64,000 nucleotides of DNA from Engraulis encrasicolus (taxonomy: Eukaryota > Chordata > Actinopteri > Clupeiformes > Engraulidae): positions 27,317,040 to 27,381,039 of the forward strand of contig NC_085865.1 in NCBI RefSeq assembly GCF_034702125.1, read 5' to 3'. The notes below the pieces were generated by a model that saw only the letters and a program-made list of their open reading frames with translations, had not been told where the DNA came from and did not search any database. Position 1 is the first letter of the stretch; the number at the start of each line of letters is the position of its first letter. Positions 39,968-55,136 of this stretch are shown here, piece after piece. The translations under genes were made by a program, and so were the position numbers.

Positions 39968-40674
39968 AGTTGGTAATCCACTCGTCATCTTAATGGACAT
40001 CCACAACATTCGGGCCAACTGGCGTTGATGCATAAAAAAGATTATCAGCTTCGTAAGTGCATTTGTCTTTGATTAAGTATCTTCCCTTTCCTCCGTTTGG
40101 TAACACTACCAGGGTATTGGCGCTTCATTTTGATAATTTTGCAACTTTATCACAACTGAGCTTGACTCAACTTTCCTCTACTTCCTCTCGCAAAAAGAAC
40201 ACATTCGCGATGCCACATGCTGCACAAATATGCGCAGGCAGCGCAGCACAGCACAACCACACTGCATTAAGATTGCATTGTAATTGGCAATGCGCTTATT
40301 TGCGCTGCGCCGACTTGCACAAGTGTGTCATCGTGAACGTTGTTTTGGATATTCGTCTGGCGCACATGGCATAGATGGAATATACCATGTTCACGCGAAA
40401 GGGAGGGGGTGTGCATGTAATCTATATTTATTTGTGTTTTATTATGCTGTTTATTTTGTTTCTGACGTACAGAAATAAATATTTATGAACGCAGTATGTG
40501 CATTACTGACCAAAGCGCCCTAACTACCAACTGTAGGCCTATGGGAAGTTTGGGGGGGTCCTCTGGGGGCCCCTACATTTGGCTGGGCCTAAGGCGGTTG
40601 CCTAGGTACGCCTCAATATAAGAACCGCCACTACGCTTAGCTACCTCAAAATGAAAATGAATATGCTACTATTA

Positions 40675-40712
40675 TGACGTCACGTTAGGTTACCGTGGTG
40701 CGACTATAAAAA
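40675..40712 (+). promoter_or_regulatory. CRE + TATA promoter-like pair
   Basis: A perfect palindromic CRE (TGACGTCA, 40675-40682) lies 22 bp upstream of a TATA box (TATAAAAA, 40705-40712), the usual spacing of cAMP-responsive promoters. An Inr-like TCAACATTT follows at about +17. The strings are seen; transcription is inferred. Confidence 0.35.
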
Positions 40713-40778
40713 GGCAGGCAATCAACATTTCAGCAACATTTGGAGCCTAATTTGAAGCCTAATTAACTGAAAGAGCAA

Positions 40779-40864
40779 ATGGAAGTAATGGACAGCGTCA
40801 ACACAGACCTTCAGTGCTCCCAGGCCCCGGTGATACAAGCAACGAACAAACGAATGAGCACGAA
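40779..40864 (+). CDS. candidate first exon, unidentified
   Basis: An ATG in good context (GCAAATGG) opens MEVMDSVNTDLQCSQAPVIQ, followed by nine more codons. The frame then reaches AA|GTAAGA, a near-consensus splice donor at 40865; unspliced, the next codon is a stop. With the CRE/TATA pair 70-100 bp upstream, this is the layout of a small first exon. The peptide matches no family I know. A chance ORF is the main alternative. Confidence 0.2.
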
Positions 40865-40869
40865 GTAAG

Positions 40870-45250
<4,381 letters not shown>

Positions 45251-45784
45251 CTAGACTGCCTGTGCAGTCGCCTTCGACTGCTTAAGGTATATCCCCGAAA
45301 CGCGACGCTTCCAGTCCCCCATCATTCCTACCACTCCCGTCCACCATTTCGGAAACGTATATGATACATACAGACGTGACATGACGTGCATAGGCTTAAA
45401 ACCAAACGACTATTGTGAAAATGAAGCAAAAAATGGGGCAAATGGTAATACTGTTTTAATGGTTCAGTGGATATACCACATTAGGTACAGTGTAATAACC
45501 AGTGTAACAATATTTAATACAATGTAATTTTTTTACTTACATCATGTGTTTGTGCGTAAGTGGTATTACATGGTATTGCATATTGTTACACTGGTATTAC
45601 ACTATATTACATGGTATTGCATACTGTTACACTCGTTATTACACTGTACCTGATATTGCATATTGTTACACTGGTATTACACTAGTATTACATGGTATTA
45701 AATATTGTTACATTGGTTATTACACTGTACCTAATATGGTAGATTCACTGAAATGGTGAACCATTAAAATAAGGTGTTACCGGG

Positions 45785-46345
45785 CAAATCAATCCACCCA
45801 GTCAGAAGTTATGGGTCAAATGAAAATTCCGCCATTTTGAAAGTGTTGTCTTCCAAACTCGAATCAGTTCATGAACCTACCCTAGAGCATTCACACACAA
45901 AATCTGGGACAAATCCATCCACCCGGTCAGTAGTTATGGGCCAAAGAATAATTCGGCCATCTTGAATTCAGCCATCTTGAAAGTGTTGACCTCCAAACTC
46001 GAATCAGTTCATGAACCTACCCTAGAGCATTCACACACCAAATCTGGGACAAATCCATCCACCCGGTCAGAAGTTATGGACCAAACAAAAATTCGGCCAT
46101 CTTGAATTCAGCCATCTTGAAAGTGTTGACCTCCCATCTAGAAGCAGTTCATGAACCTACCCTAGAGCATTCACACACCAAATCTGGGACAAATCCATCC
46201 ACCCGGTCAGAAGTTATGGACCAAACAAAAATTCGGCCATCTTGAATTCAGCCATCTTGAAAGTGTTGACCTCCAAACTCGAATCAGTTCATGAACCTGC
46301 CCTAGAGCATTCACCCAAAAAATCTGGGACAAATCCAAACATCCG
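45785..46345 (+). repeat. 140-bp tandem array, four units
   Basis: Unit starts at about 45785, 45910, 46050, 46190, with the divergent closing unit at 46331 (AAATCCAAACATCCG). Same monomer as in 21189-22640 but without dimer alternation. Confidence 0.9.
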
Positions 46346-46380
46346 TTCAAAAGTTATCGCGTTAACACGAAAGACCTTAC

Positions 46381-46550
46381 GCGGCGGCGGACGCGGCGGA
46401 CGCGGCGGACGCGGCGGACGCGGCGGACGCGGCGGACGCGGCGGACGCGGTGGACGCGGCGGACGCGGCGGACGCGGCGGACGCGGCGGACGCGGCGGAC
46501 GCGGCGGACGCGGCGGACGCGGCGGACGCGGCGGACGCGGCGGCGGCGCA
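46381..46550 (+). repeat. (GGCGGACGC)n 9-bp minisatellite
   Basis: About 18 near-perfect 9-bp units, all G+C except one A per unit, near the 5' end of copy B. Copy A has only a short GGCGG-rich stretch at the same place. Open frames give Gly-Gly-Arg or Asp-Ala-Ala runs and are not genes. Confidence 0.96.
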
Positions 46551-47070
46551 CGCAAAACCATTACATCCCCGACGCTCCGCGTTTCGGGGATATAATTACA
46601 GCTTCTTCTCACTTTTTCATACTGTGATTTTATTTGTTTCCCGATCCCAACTGTATTTCTCTGCCAACTGCTTGTATGACAGCCTGTCTTGCTTGCATAG
46701 TTATGCACTGAATTTGGGAATAATTGCATCACATCTGATTGGAGAGTAAGACACAGAGAGACAGCTTTGCACACACAGTCACATTCCACCCACACACACA
46801 CTATGCCTTAATGATTCACAGCTGAGTGTGTATTCTGTGTATTTCCTTTCACGCTGCTTCTTCACTAGCATTAACCCAGCAAGGCCTACTTACAGCACAG
46901 CCTGTCTGGCATATCTGGCCACGGCAAAATGAGCCTCCGAATGCTTATCAGTGTGTGGTGGGACAGGCTGGGGAATTACTTGTGTCAAAAATGTGGGACT
47001 AGTGGCTCATTAAACAGAGAGCACTGGGGAGAGGCCTGTCAGGGTTGCCCCTAGATAGTGGCCTCCAGCC

Positions 47071-47225
47071 AAGGCCGCTGACAGCTTTGGCCGGGCCCAG
47101 CACAAGTTATCTGAAAGGCTCCTCCACCCATACAATGCAATGCAGACCCAATTCTGGACCGCCTCTCTGCCTGGGCTCGGGACAAATGACCCCTTTGCCC
47201 CCCAGCCTTTCCCACATCAGCTGCC
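47071..47225 (+). mobile_element. dispersed repeat, related to 19431-19608 (inverse orientation)
   Basis: Shared words in the same order as the reverse complement of the first copy: GCTGACAGCTTTGGCC, GGGCCCAG, AAGTTATCTGAAAGG, CATACAATG, CCCAATT and CTGGGCTCGGGACAA. Non-coding. Confidence 0.45.
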
Positions 47226-47289
47226 CTGCCTCCTGCATGTCTACAGTACATAGGAGGCCTTGTGGTTGCAACCATTTTTGCAATCACCA

Positions 47290-47880
47290 GATAAAAAATG
47301 GAATGCAAGCAATACTTATTCTACGACCAATTAATGCAGATTGCGAAAGCATCTCCTGGGCATGTTCGGCCCACATTCCTAATTCCAAAAGGTGTGTTTG
47401 GCGCAAAGATAACATTGCACATCAGACCATAACTACAGTGAAACATGGTGGTGGCAGCGTCATGCTTTGCGCTGTTTATCTTCAGCTGGAACTGTGGCCT
47501 CAGTCAGGGAGCAGGGAATTATGAACAGTTCCAAATACCAGTTTTGGCAAAAACCCGTCTGCTTCCTTTCAGAAAGTTGAAGATGAATAAGAACTTAATC
47601 TTTCAGAATGATTTTCCCCTAAGCACACACATAAATCAAAAAGAATGGCTTCACCACAGAAGTAAGACTGAGGTTTTGAATCTACAGTTCAGACCTGAAT
47701 CCCATCACTCATCTGTGGGGTGATGTGAAGAGGGATGTGCACACGAGATGACCTCACAATCTGCCATATGGGCATATATTGGCACATTATGATCAAGTAT
47801 TAGTGTAAGGGTATGCATATTTTTGAAACAATGTTAATATAAGTTTTTTTTTTAATTAATTTCAATTTTGATACAGAGTG
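47290..47880 (+). pseudogene. Tc1-type transposase relic
   Basis: The frame at 47384-47450 reads CVWRKDNIAH and TVKHGGGSVMLCA, the 'VWRKPN..H......TVKHGGGS.M.WG' block found in the DDE domain of Tc1-like transposases. Further on, the DNA keeps the order of the family, with TCAGACCTGAATCCCATCACTCATCTGTGG where 'SPDLNPIE.LW' would lie, then the 3' flank. Frame changes and stops make it non-functional; the N-terminal DNA-binding region and terminal repeats were not found. Confidence 0.7.
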
Positions 47881-47902
47881 GATACATAATGGAGCACAAG
47901 GT

Positions 47903-48131
47903 CTGGCTGGACTGGTAATTTGGCATACAGGGCATTTCCCCGGTGGGCCAATAGTCCTTAGGGGGCAATACTGCTGTTTTCCTGGATATAGGCCCACAAT
48001 TGGGGAGACGGAGGCCCATTGGTGCATCGTCAACATAGGCAGTATGAACGTGGCGTGTGAATTGTGTGAGTTAGGGGCGAGACTATGCCAAAAATGCCCA
48101 GGCCTTTTGTTGGTTCCAGTCCAGCCCAGGA
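47903..48131 (+). mobile_element. MITE with CTGGSCTGGACTGG inverted ends
   Basis: Left CTGGCTGGACTGGTAATTTG and right (reverse complement CCTGGGCTGGACTGGAACC) are inverted. The left half matches the head of the repeat at 19431-19608 (GGACTGGTAATYTGGCATAC). Non-coding, 229 bp. Confidence 0.5.
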
Positions 48132-50855
48132 TCTAACAGATAATACTCCCATAGACGGGGAAAGAAAATTAATCAATATTTTAATGCCAAAATCAAAACT
48201 TGTATCCCTTTTGGACCTGATTCTAAGCTTTCTGATGTTGGCCTCCCATTATCTACCAATTCAAACCAAATCATCCACAAAGCCCAGACATCCCCTCAGC
48301 TCCAAGAACACACGGATCCAGCATCACAATCACCCAAACAGAAAAACATTATACCGACAAACTCAAACACAAATCCCGGACCCACTGGCAGCCTCTAAGA
48401 GACAACGAATAATCAAACTGCAAGGTGCACACAAAACAACATCTAAAACAAAGACCAAGACTTCACTGTATCTTCAAAGAGCATACAGTAATGTCTTGAG
48501 TACAGTTGTTTATCTCTGAGTCCATCACTATCCTGTCTGGCCTTGACCTGGCCAATTGGAAATGCACTGTCTGTTAGCCTGCAGACATTTTAATCGACAG
48601 AGGACTCATACAGCAAATTCAAAACTGCCTCTGAACATTTAAAGATTTGCTATATTTTATGCCGTGAGGCAGCAAATAATCATCGTCCAATTATCATTAC
48701 ACTCAATCTATTTTACAATCCACACCTCTCTCTCTCTCTCTCTGTCCCTCTCTCTCTCTTCTCCTCTGCCAGTCTACTCTTGAGTTTATAATTGGTTTAA
48801 TTTAGGCCTACCTTATTTTGCTGTTTTTTGCTCTTTGTTATTTTTTGGGGGAACTCTACTGTTTGCTTCCTCCTCCTCATTAGAAGAAGACACCATGAAA
48901 AACTTTTTTAGGAAGCCTCACAGTGCAAGGCCTATTAATCATTTCCTAAGTGAGAGAGCTGTCTGACATCTTTCAACCAAACCGAAGCTCCTTCAAATCC
49001 CATTGAAAGTAGTAAAGTTGGTTCAGTAAACATGAAATAGATGTAATTAACCTACTTACATGTATTGCCAGGTGCCAATGAATTTTGTATGGAAATATGT
49101 AATTGTGCAGAACAAGGAAGTCATTTTTACCCCATTTTCAGTCCAACCACTTGTATGTAGAAGTCATTAATTGTTTTTTTGCACATAGACTATGGCTAAA
49201 AGCTGTATTAAAATATCTTCACCCATTTGTAAACCCAAGATATATTTATTTTCTATAGCTCATCTTTTACCAACATATGAGTGATACTAAGTTGATCACA
49301 TTACGGGAAACAGTACACTTCAAATTTGGTACCAGTTGTTTTGTTTGGCATAGAAGAGGCTTGCATTTAACTGATGATGAGTTGTATGACTTCCCTAGAA
49401 GTTAATTGAATATCAGATGCTATTTAATGTTATAACCTTACTGTCACGAAAATTGTAATTGCTATGTCTTAACCTGTTACTTATGGCTCTCGGTAATGTC
49501 ATAGCGATGTTGTTATGATGTTGTTGAGTATTTTCAGCAAATAGTGAATAGGCCCGTTTCCGACCCCCATCTACACTAAGAGGCTATACTGATAGTTTGG
49601 AAATTAAAGAAGTTTTGTGAAGCTCTTGCTGAATTTCTTACGAGAATGTATTCACAATGTGTTGCATTATGTGATTTCGTTTTATGTTAATAAAGTCTTT
49701 TAATGTCCTAATGTAGGTATATCCAATGTTTTTCTTTTTCATGAGGGATTTTAGTTCCTGTGACTTCTCTACACTTTCATGCTAGCAAGCAATAAATCAT
49801 CCAGTCTAGAATAAATAAGCTACCTGATGTTTGTGTATTTCATGGTCTGCTGTGGGTATGTCAGTAAGATGTGTTATACTTTTGCTAACAGTAGCCCCTT
49901 AATGCACACCGTACTTCCTGTGGCACGCTGTAATAGACATTGAAAGTTAACTACTATAGTACTACACTACTATGACGACGATGAGTGCACGGGGCCTTTA
50001 GTAATACATTACGACTTATTCTGGTAACAGCTCATTTATAATATCGTGTCTTTTGGGGTTAAACAATATTCATTTCAAGATGATTTCACATAATGAAATC
50101 ACTTGCGATCACTGTCACTTTACTTTTTGATTTCTCTGTGGTGATCAGTTGGTCACTTGTTATTTCAAGGTCAATACATTCCAGATGAGGGTAGTGCATG
50201 CATATGGCTCTTGAACTGTTTGTTCACAGCTTCACCATCTGAATCAGGAAGTAACCTAACAAGAAATGATCATATCAGGGTCGATATGGGAATTATTCTG
50301 GGTCCGGAAGTGTATATTCAGAAGATAATGGGATTTGATCTGCAGCAATTGAAATGGAGAGTGTGGTTGTGTGAGCTTATACAAATTGATTATTTGTCAT
50401 CCATATGTAAGGTACTCTCCTGTGCTTTATAGTGTGTTAGAAGTGTGGCATCGGTTCCAGTGCTGTATCTACTGTGTTACATTGACTTGTGATAATATTG
50501 AGATATTGGGATGTAGAATGATGAAATAACTGTGGTGTGACTTATATGAATGCTGATATGGTTTACTGGTCCATAGAACGATAGAGTAGGCCGCTTTAAT
50601 ATGCTATTCCGGGAGGAAATAGGCTGTTCTAGAAGCATCATCAGAAAAACCGTGTTTGTGGCATCCACTTCATATCTGAAGTTATAGTGACCATTCATTT
50701 TCTTATCTCTGAAAAAAAAACCACCTAGCTGGTTTCTTTATAAATGTGAGGTAAATGGTTGATTCTGCTCCAACAACGCACAGCCCGATTACGTCACATC
50801 TGTCTACAAACAGTAAAAGGATCAGGCAGGTTGATGTGCAAGTTCCCTTGTTTGA
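48132..50855. other. unique non-coding stretch
   Basis: A CT-rich tract at 48725-48765 is the only repeat. An open frame of 144 codons at 48085-48519 is Lys/Thr/Ser-rich without motif or splice support. No feature is called. Confidence 0.4.
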
Positions 50856-52146
50856 CCCTCAAGCGACCGGCCTGTTTTTGCGACTAATCTGACCGAGCGG
50901 GGTCATTTATGACCCCAAGGAGTTTATATATAAATACCACCCTATCAATTATTTTTTGGGGTTCATTCAAATTTATTTACATCTTGTACATACTTGTCCC
51001 TCATCTAAAGCAAAAAAATGTGAATTGGAACATTTTATTGTTTTGCTAAAAATTACTCAAACTTACATACGCATATGCTAAATATGATGTATGCCCTCAT
51101 TTGCATATGTAAACATCAAAATACAAAAAACATCCAATACATTTTTTTCTTCTCTCATCATCAGTAATCATCTGAGAAAGTTTCATGGTGATAGCTATCA
51201 TTTACATTTTTTAGCCTATTCACTTGTAGTAGTCTTACCGTAATAGTACAGTATACTGTATTTATGCTAATTATGGAAATTGCTCAAAGTGAAACTTTGG
51301 GAAACCAAGCTAAATTCTATCCATTAGGCCCATAGATGATATTCCTGCAATAAAACTTTAAGGTACTCAACATTTCTGGGTTCATGAAATCACAAGATCA
51401 GAGAATATGGTAATTTACATAGACAAAACCACGTCTCAAACATATAACCTTGTGCACACTCAAAATTTCTCTGAAACTTTTTCTGGACATTGTAGCTGTG
51501 AAAAGGTGTCTTCCACATGTATTAGAGCAAAGAAATGATTCAACTGATGCTTCAGCCTTTGTATAGTCATATAATAAGGAAAATTCTAAAAACGCCATTG
51601 ATTTCTACACTGATGACTTGTTTCCTCCCTCTTTGTTCATCAGGATGACTTCCATTTCATATTCTAATCATTTGTCTAGGACCACTGTGCCATAATATCA
51701 ACAAATATGGAGCAATAACAGAGGAAATGCTACCTGGGTGCCCTCACAATATGCTTCGTTGGCTATCGCAGGGGTGCCCTATTTATTTATATAATATATT
51801 ATATTTTAATACTATAAATGTTTATATTATGAATATTTTAGGTCTGCTGACCATGGCCTGCCCCAAGACACAAAATACAAAAACCAGATTTGAAAATTAC
51901 AACAACACTGGACATTATAATGTTGAGAGTCTCATGGATTCTCTCGGGGTCATAAATGACCCCAGAGGTGTTTTGATTATAAATCCCACATAGATGGTCC
52001 AAATCTCACAAAAATGATTCACAACATGCACAACATATGTATTGACAAACTCCTTGAAGGACAAGTTTTTCTGATAAAAATTGCAGAAATGGTGTATGAA
52101 AATATGTGCCCGGGGTCATAAATGACCCCAGTTGGTCGCTTTAGGG
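50856..52146. mobile_element. piggyBac-like non-autonomous element (TTAA target)
   Basis: Terminal inverted repeats CCCTCAAGCGACC and (reverse complement of the right end) CCCTAAAGCGACC begin with CCCT. The right side is flanked by TTAA (52147-52150) and the left by TTGA (50852-50855), a one-base decay of TTAA. CCC-starting ends with TTAA targets define piggyBac. The palindrome GGGGTCATWWATGACCCC occurs at 50899-50916, 51946-51963 and 52112-52129, perhaps as protein-binding sites. The 1.29-kb interior has no transposase. Confidence 0.75.
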
Positions 52147-52340
52147 TTAAACAAACTTTTTAGAGAGGCCTTTATTATTTAACAGCACAGCCTGCAGCAG
52201 ATGCTGAAACACAAGTTAGCAATTGTGTGGTTGGAGGAGTGTGTATAGCTACTGCACTGCATGTGCTCTTGGGGGATAACATGACTTGTTTGGCTGTTAG
52301 TGTTAGTGCTACCTTCCATTCCCCACCTGCGTTCACATAC

Positions 52341-52344
<4 letters not shown>

Positions 52345-52427
<83 letters not shown>

Positions 52428-52488
52428 TGTGTGTGTGTGTATGTGTGTGTGTGTGCGTGTGCGTGTGCGTGTGCGTGTGCGTGTGCGT

Positions 52489-52529
<41 letters not shown>

Positions 52530-52530
52530 C
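52345..52530 (+). repeat. (GA)n-(GT)n-(GTGTGC)n compound microsatellite
   Basis: A GA tract to about 52425, then GT, then at least eight GTGTGC/GCGTGT hexamers, then GT again. The second half is a long alternating purine-pyrimidine run with CpGs, able to adopt Z-DNA. Confidence 0.95.
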
Positions 52531-53281
52531 CAAAATGTGTTTGTTCCGCCACAGCCTTGAGGTTAAAGTGTGAAAGGTGCCATGTCTGAGCTCTTTCCAG
52601 GTTTGTTATAGTGTGAACACAACACCTCCTGTAGCAAGACATGTCATTGTTTCCAAAACAGGATTTTTGCCACTATGCCCCCCCGTCTCCCCGCCCACCT
52701 ACACATAGAACATTCATCAGTATGTGAAAGCAAGCAGGGAATGGCAGGTGTAGCACAAACACCAACAACCAAACAACCACACTTCTCATACTGGGGTATT
52801 ATTTCATACATCGTTTACTGCTGTCAAAAAATAACACTGCGAGTGCGCGAATAATGCAAAATCAGTTGCCAGAATTTATTGAGTCCTTCAGAAAGTCATG
52901 ATTGTGTTTTGATTTCCATAAAATATAAAATGTCAGGCGTTGGTTTGCTCTTTTCTTTACTGTAATTGCTACTGTGAATGTCACCTGTAGTCTAGAATTT
53001 AATGCACGGTCGTCACAGTTTTATTAGGTGTGAGTTGGAGTATTGTTGACTGTACCAGTTTGTATTTTTGTGTCTTTAAAAAAAACTCAGGTACAGTACG
53101 GAACTATACAACACTGGAAATGTGTGTTAGTCAAACTATCAGTCATTGCAAATTAACACATGTGAATGCTTTATAGGCAATGGTGTAAGAAGAGTCGGTG
53201 CCATAGAGAGTGTGGCTTGGATGTTTGTGTTTCATGTACTCTCAAAGGTCAGTGCATAAAGCATACTTATCAGATAGGTAG
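52531..53281. other. unique non-coding stretch
   Basis: No supported feature. Confidence 0.4.
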
Positions 53282-53603
53282 TAGTGAAAGTGAAAGTGAA
53301 AGCCCATTGGGAAACTCCAACTCCCATTGTCATTGTGACACAGCACTCCACAGCACACAAGTGAACACTGCACACAACGAAATTGCATTTATGCCTCACC
53401 CGTGCAAGGGGGCAGCCCTCAGTGGCGCCCCATGGGTAGCAGTGCGGTGGGACGGTACCATGCTCAGGGTACCTCAGTCATGGAGGAGGATGGGGGAGAG
53501 CACTGGTTGATTACTCCCCCCACCAACCTGGCGGGTCGGGAGTCGAACCGGCAACCTCTGGGATGCAAGTCTGACGCCCTAACCGCTCACCCATGACTGC
53601 CCA
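53282..53603 (-). mobile_element. tRNA-derived SINE, minus strand
   Basis: On the minus strand the head has an A box-like GGGTGAGCGGTTAGGGC and a perfect B box GGTTCGACTCCC. The body runs through CAATTTCGTTGTGTGCAGTG and CAATGACAATGGGAG, and the 3' tail is a short (CTTTCA)n. AGGTAG at 53276-53281 and 53604-53609 is a likely target duplication. Confidence 0.85.
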
Positions 53604-53609
53604 AGGTAG

Positions 53610-54569
53610 GTCACTTTGTGTACTTCAATAATATACCATATTCAGTATTATTTTACATTTTCATAGTGATTAGCTGACAATTTCATACAACGTGGACACA
53701 TACTGCACATTTGAGACAAGAAGACATACAGCTGTAGGCTCTATGCTAGACATTGAAACTGTATTTTAATTGAAATGACTGTATATATACAGTGCATGTA
53801 TGTATGCGCACCTCTTTCCTCACCTTATATACCTTCTCTCTCTGCTGTTGTCTGAAAGTTTTAAAAATCAAGTAAAGCCTAGAGTACTTACAAAAAAAGT
53901 TTTCCCTTTATCACACATGTAGGCCCATTTATTTCCCTCGCTGCAGTGTATTCTCCTCCCAATCAGTACAGTACACAAATCCTTGTTGACTTTAATGTCA
54001 AGGCCCATCCTTTTCATTCAACCACTTTGTCAAAAGCCGTTTGACAACGTTGTAGAGTGGGCAGGTCCATAACCTATGCCTACTGCTCAAGCATTTCTAA
54101 AATGAAAAGCAAATCCTGTGCCAGCTAATCACAAGAAACGACTGTTGAAAGACTTCAACAAGGAAATGTTTAAAAAATGTGTACACCTCAATCAGGGTAA
54201 ATGTGATCAATAACCTTTTTTTACTGCCCCGCTTTAAGCCACATTAACATTTGGGTCACTGGATTGACACTGTGGAAAGATTTGCTGCCTTAACTAGAAC
54301 ATTAGAAATTGAATATTTGTAAAATGTTACATGTGAGAGGTATGCGTAATAAGATTATATGACTATAAGATTATGAGTAATAACATTTATGTACCTGGTT
54401 CAAAGTGCCCTATTTCATGGGTCTATGAGGTATGAGAAAGTATTTTTTTTGTTTTCTTTTGTTTAATCAGAGCACAGATATTGCCAGATTGCCATATTTC
54501 CCACAAGTGAACACAAAAAGTGAGGGATTCTGAAAAGTTTCTTTCCATTTTTTTCCTGTGCCGCTTCAG
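53610..54569. other. unique non-coding stretch
   Basis: No repeat or exon seen. Confidence 0.4.
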
Positions 54570-54751
54570 GCCTCCCAACCCACCAAAGGGATTGCACAGT
54601 TGGCTGCATCTCAAAAGAGGCCTGCCACCAGGAAGAGACTAAAAGAATCCCACCTTTTTGATTTACGAGGAGAAGACAAGACCATTGAAGAAGAGGGGGA
54701 TACAACAAATGAATCAAGTGGATTGGAGACTGACCACAGGCCCCTCATGGC

Positions 54752-54754
<3 letters not shown>
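54570..54754 (+). CDS. candidate internal exon, unidentified
   Basis: CTTTCCATTTTTTTCCTGTG plus CCGCTTCAG is a good polypyrimidine tract and acceptor ending at 54569. From GCC (54570) the frame is open and protein-like: ASQPTKGIAQLAASQKRPAT, then a basic RKRLKESHLFDLRGEDKTIE and an acidic/serine EEEGDTTNESSGLETD segment. It then runs straight into the GT microsatellite, where no consensus donor stands out. No homolog is recognised. If real, the exon would end near or within the repeat. Confidence 0.27.
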
Positions 54755-54894
<140 letters not shown>

Positions 54895-55035
54895 CGGACC
54901 GTTTTAGGTAAGGAAGACATCTAAAACTGCTCTCAGACCAGTTTTTATAAAACATCAGCTTCTTCTCAAAACCATATTCTAAAGGATAGCACTTGCCTCA
55001 CAGGCCCACATGAAAAATCAACAGAACAAAAGGAA

Positions 55036-55036
55036 A

Positions 55037-55108
<72 letters not shown>

Positions 55109-55136
55109 GAGGGAGAGGGAGAGGGAAAGGGAGACA
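55036..55136 (+). repeat. (TA)n-(GA)n compound microsatellite
   Basis: Nine TA units, then GA to about 55105, then GAGGGA-type decay. Confidence 0.95.

Larger units (their letters stand above)
36476..40633. mobile_element. 4.2-kb non-autonomous hAT element, YAGTGGCGG ends
   Basis: Left end CAGTGGCGGACTTAGCAATT and right end (reverse complement TAGTGGCGGTTCTTATATTG) carry a shared GCCTAAGGCG subterminal word. The perfect 8-bp target duplication is CGCTTAGC (36468-36475 and 40634-40641). No transposase frame is seen. The length is inflated by a 2.0-kb fold-back insertion at 37959-39967; without it the element is about 2.15 kb. It sits 40 bp upstream of the CRE/TATA motif set. Confidence 0.93.
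45251..46597 (-). mobile_element. Helentron-like non-autonomous element, copy B, both ends present
   Basis: On the minus strand the 3' end is CTAG|T with the hairpin GCAGTCG-AAGG-CGACTGC (plus 45264-45281) nine bases upstream, preceded by the subterminal motif CGCGTTTCGGGGATATA-like (plus GGTATATCCCCGAAACGCG at 45286). The opposite end (46570-46594) carries the inverted copy, GTTTCGGGGATATA. The core holds the TGGTATTACA block, four 140-bp units and a GGCGGACGC minisatellite. Hairpin + CTAG, subterminal inverted repeats and tandem-repeat core together fit HINE elements of the Helentron group. No coding capacity. Confidence 0.6.

Noticed and set aside
46242..46595. RGG-like protein (Gly-Gly-Arg repeats)
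   Set aside because: It is the translation of a 9-bp minisatellite at the end of a mobile element. All three frames and both strands are open, and there is no conserved start or splice context.
48085..48519. 144-codon open frame
   Set aside because: Its start lies inside a MITE, composition is biased (Lys, Thr, Ser, Gln), and no domain or splice signals are seen.
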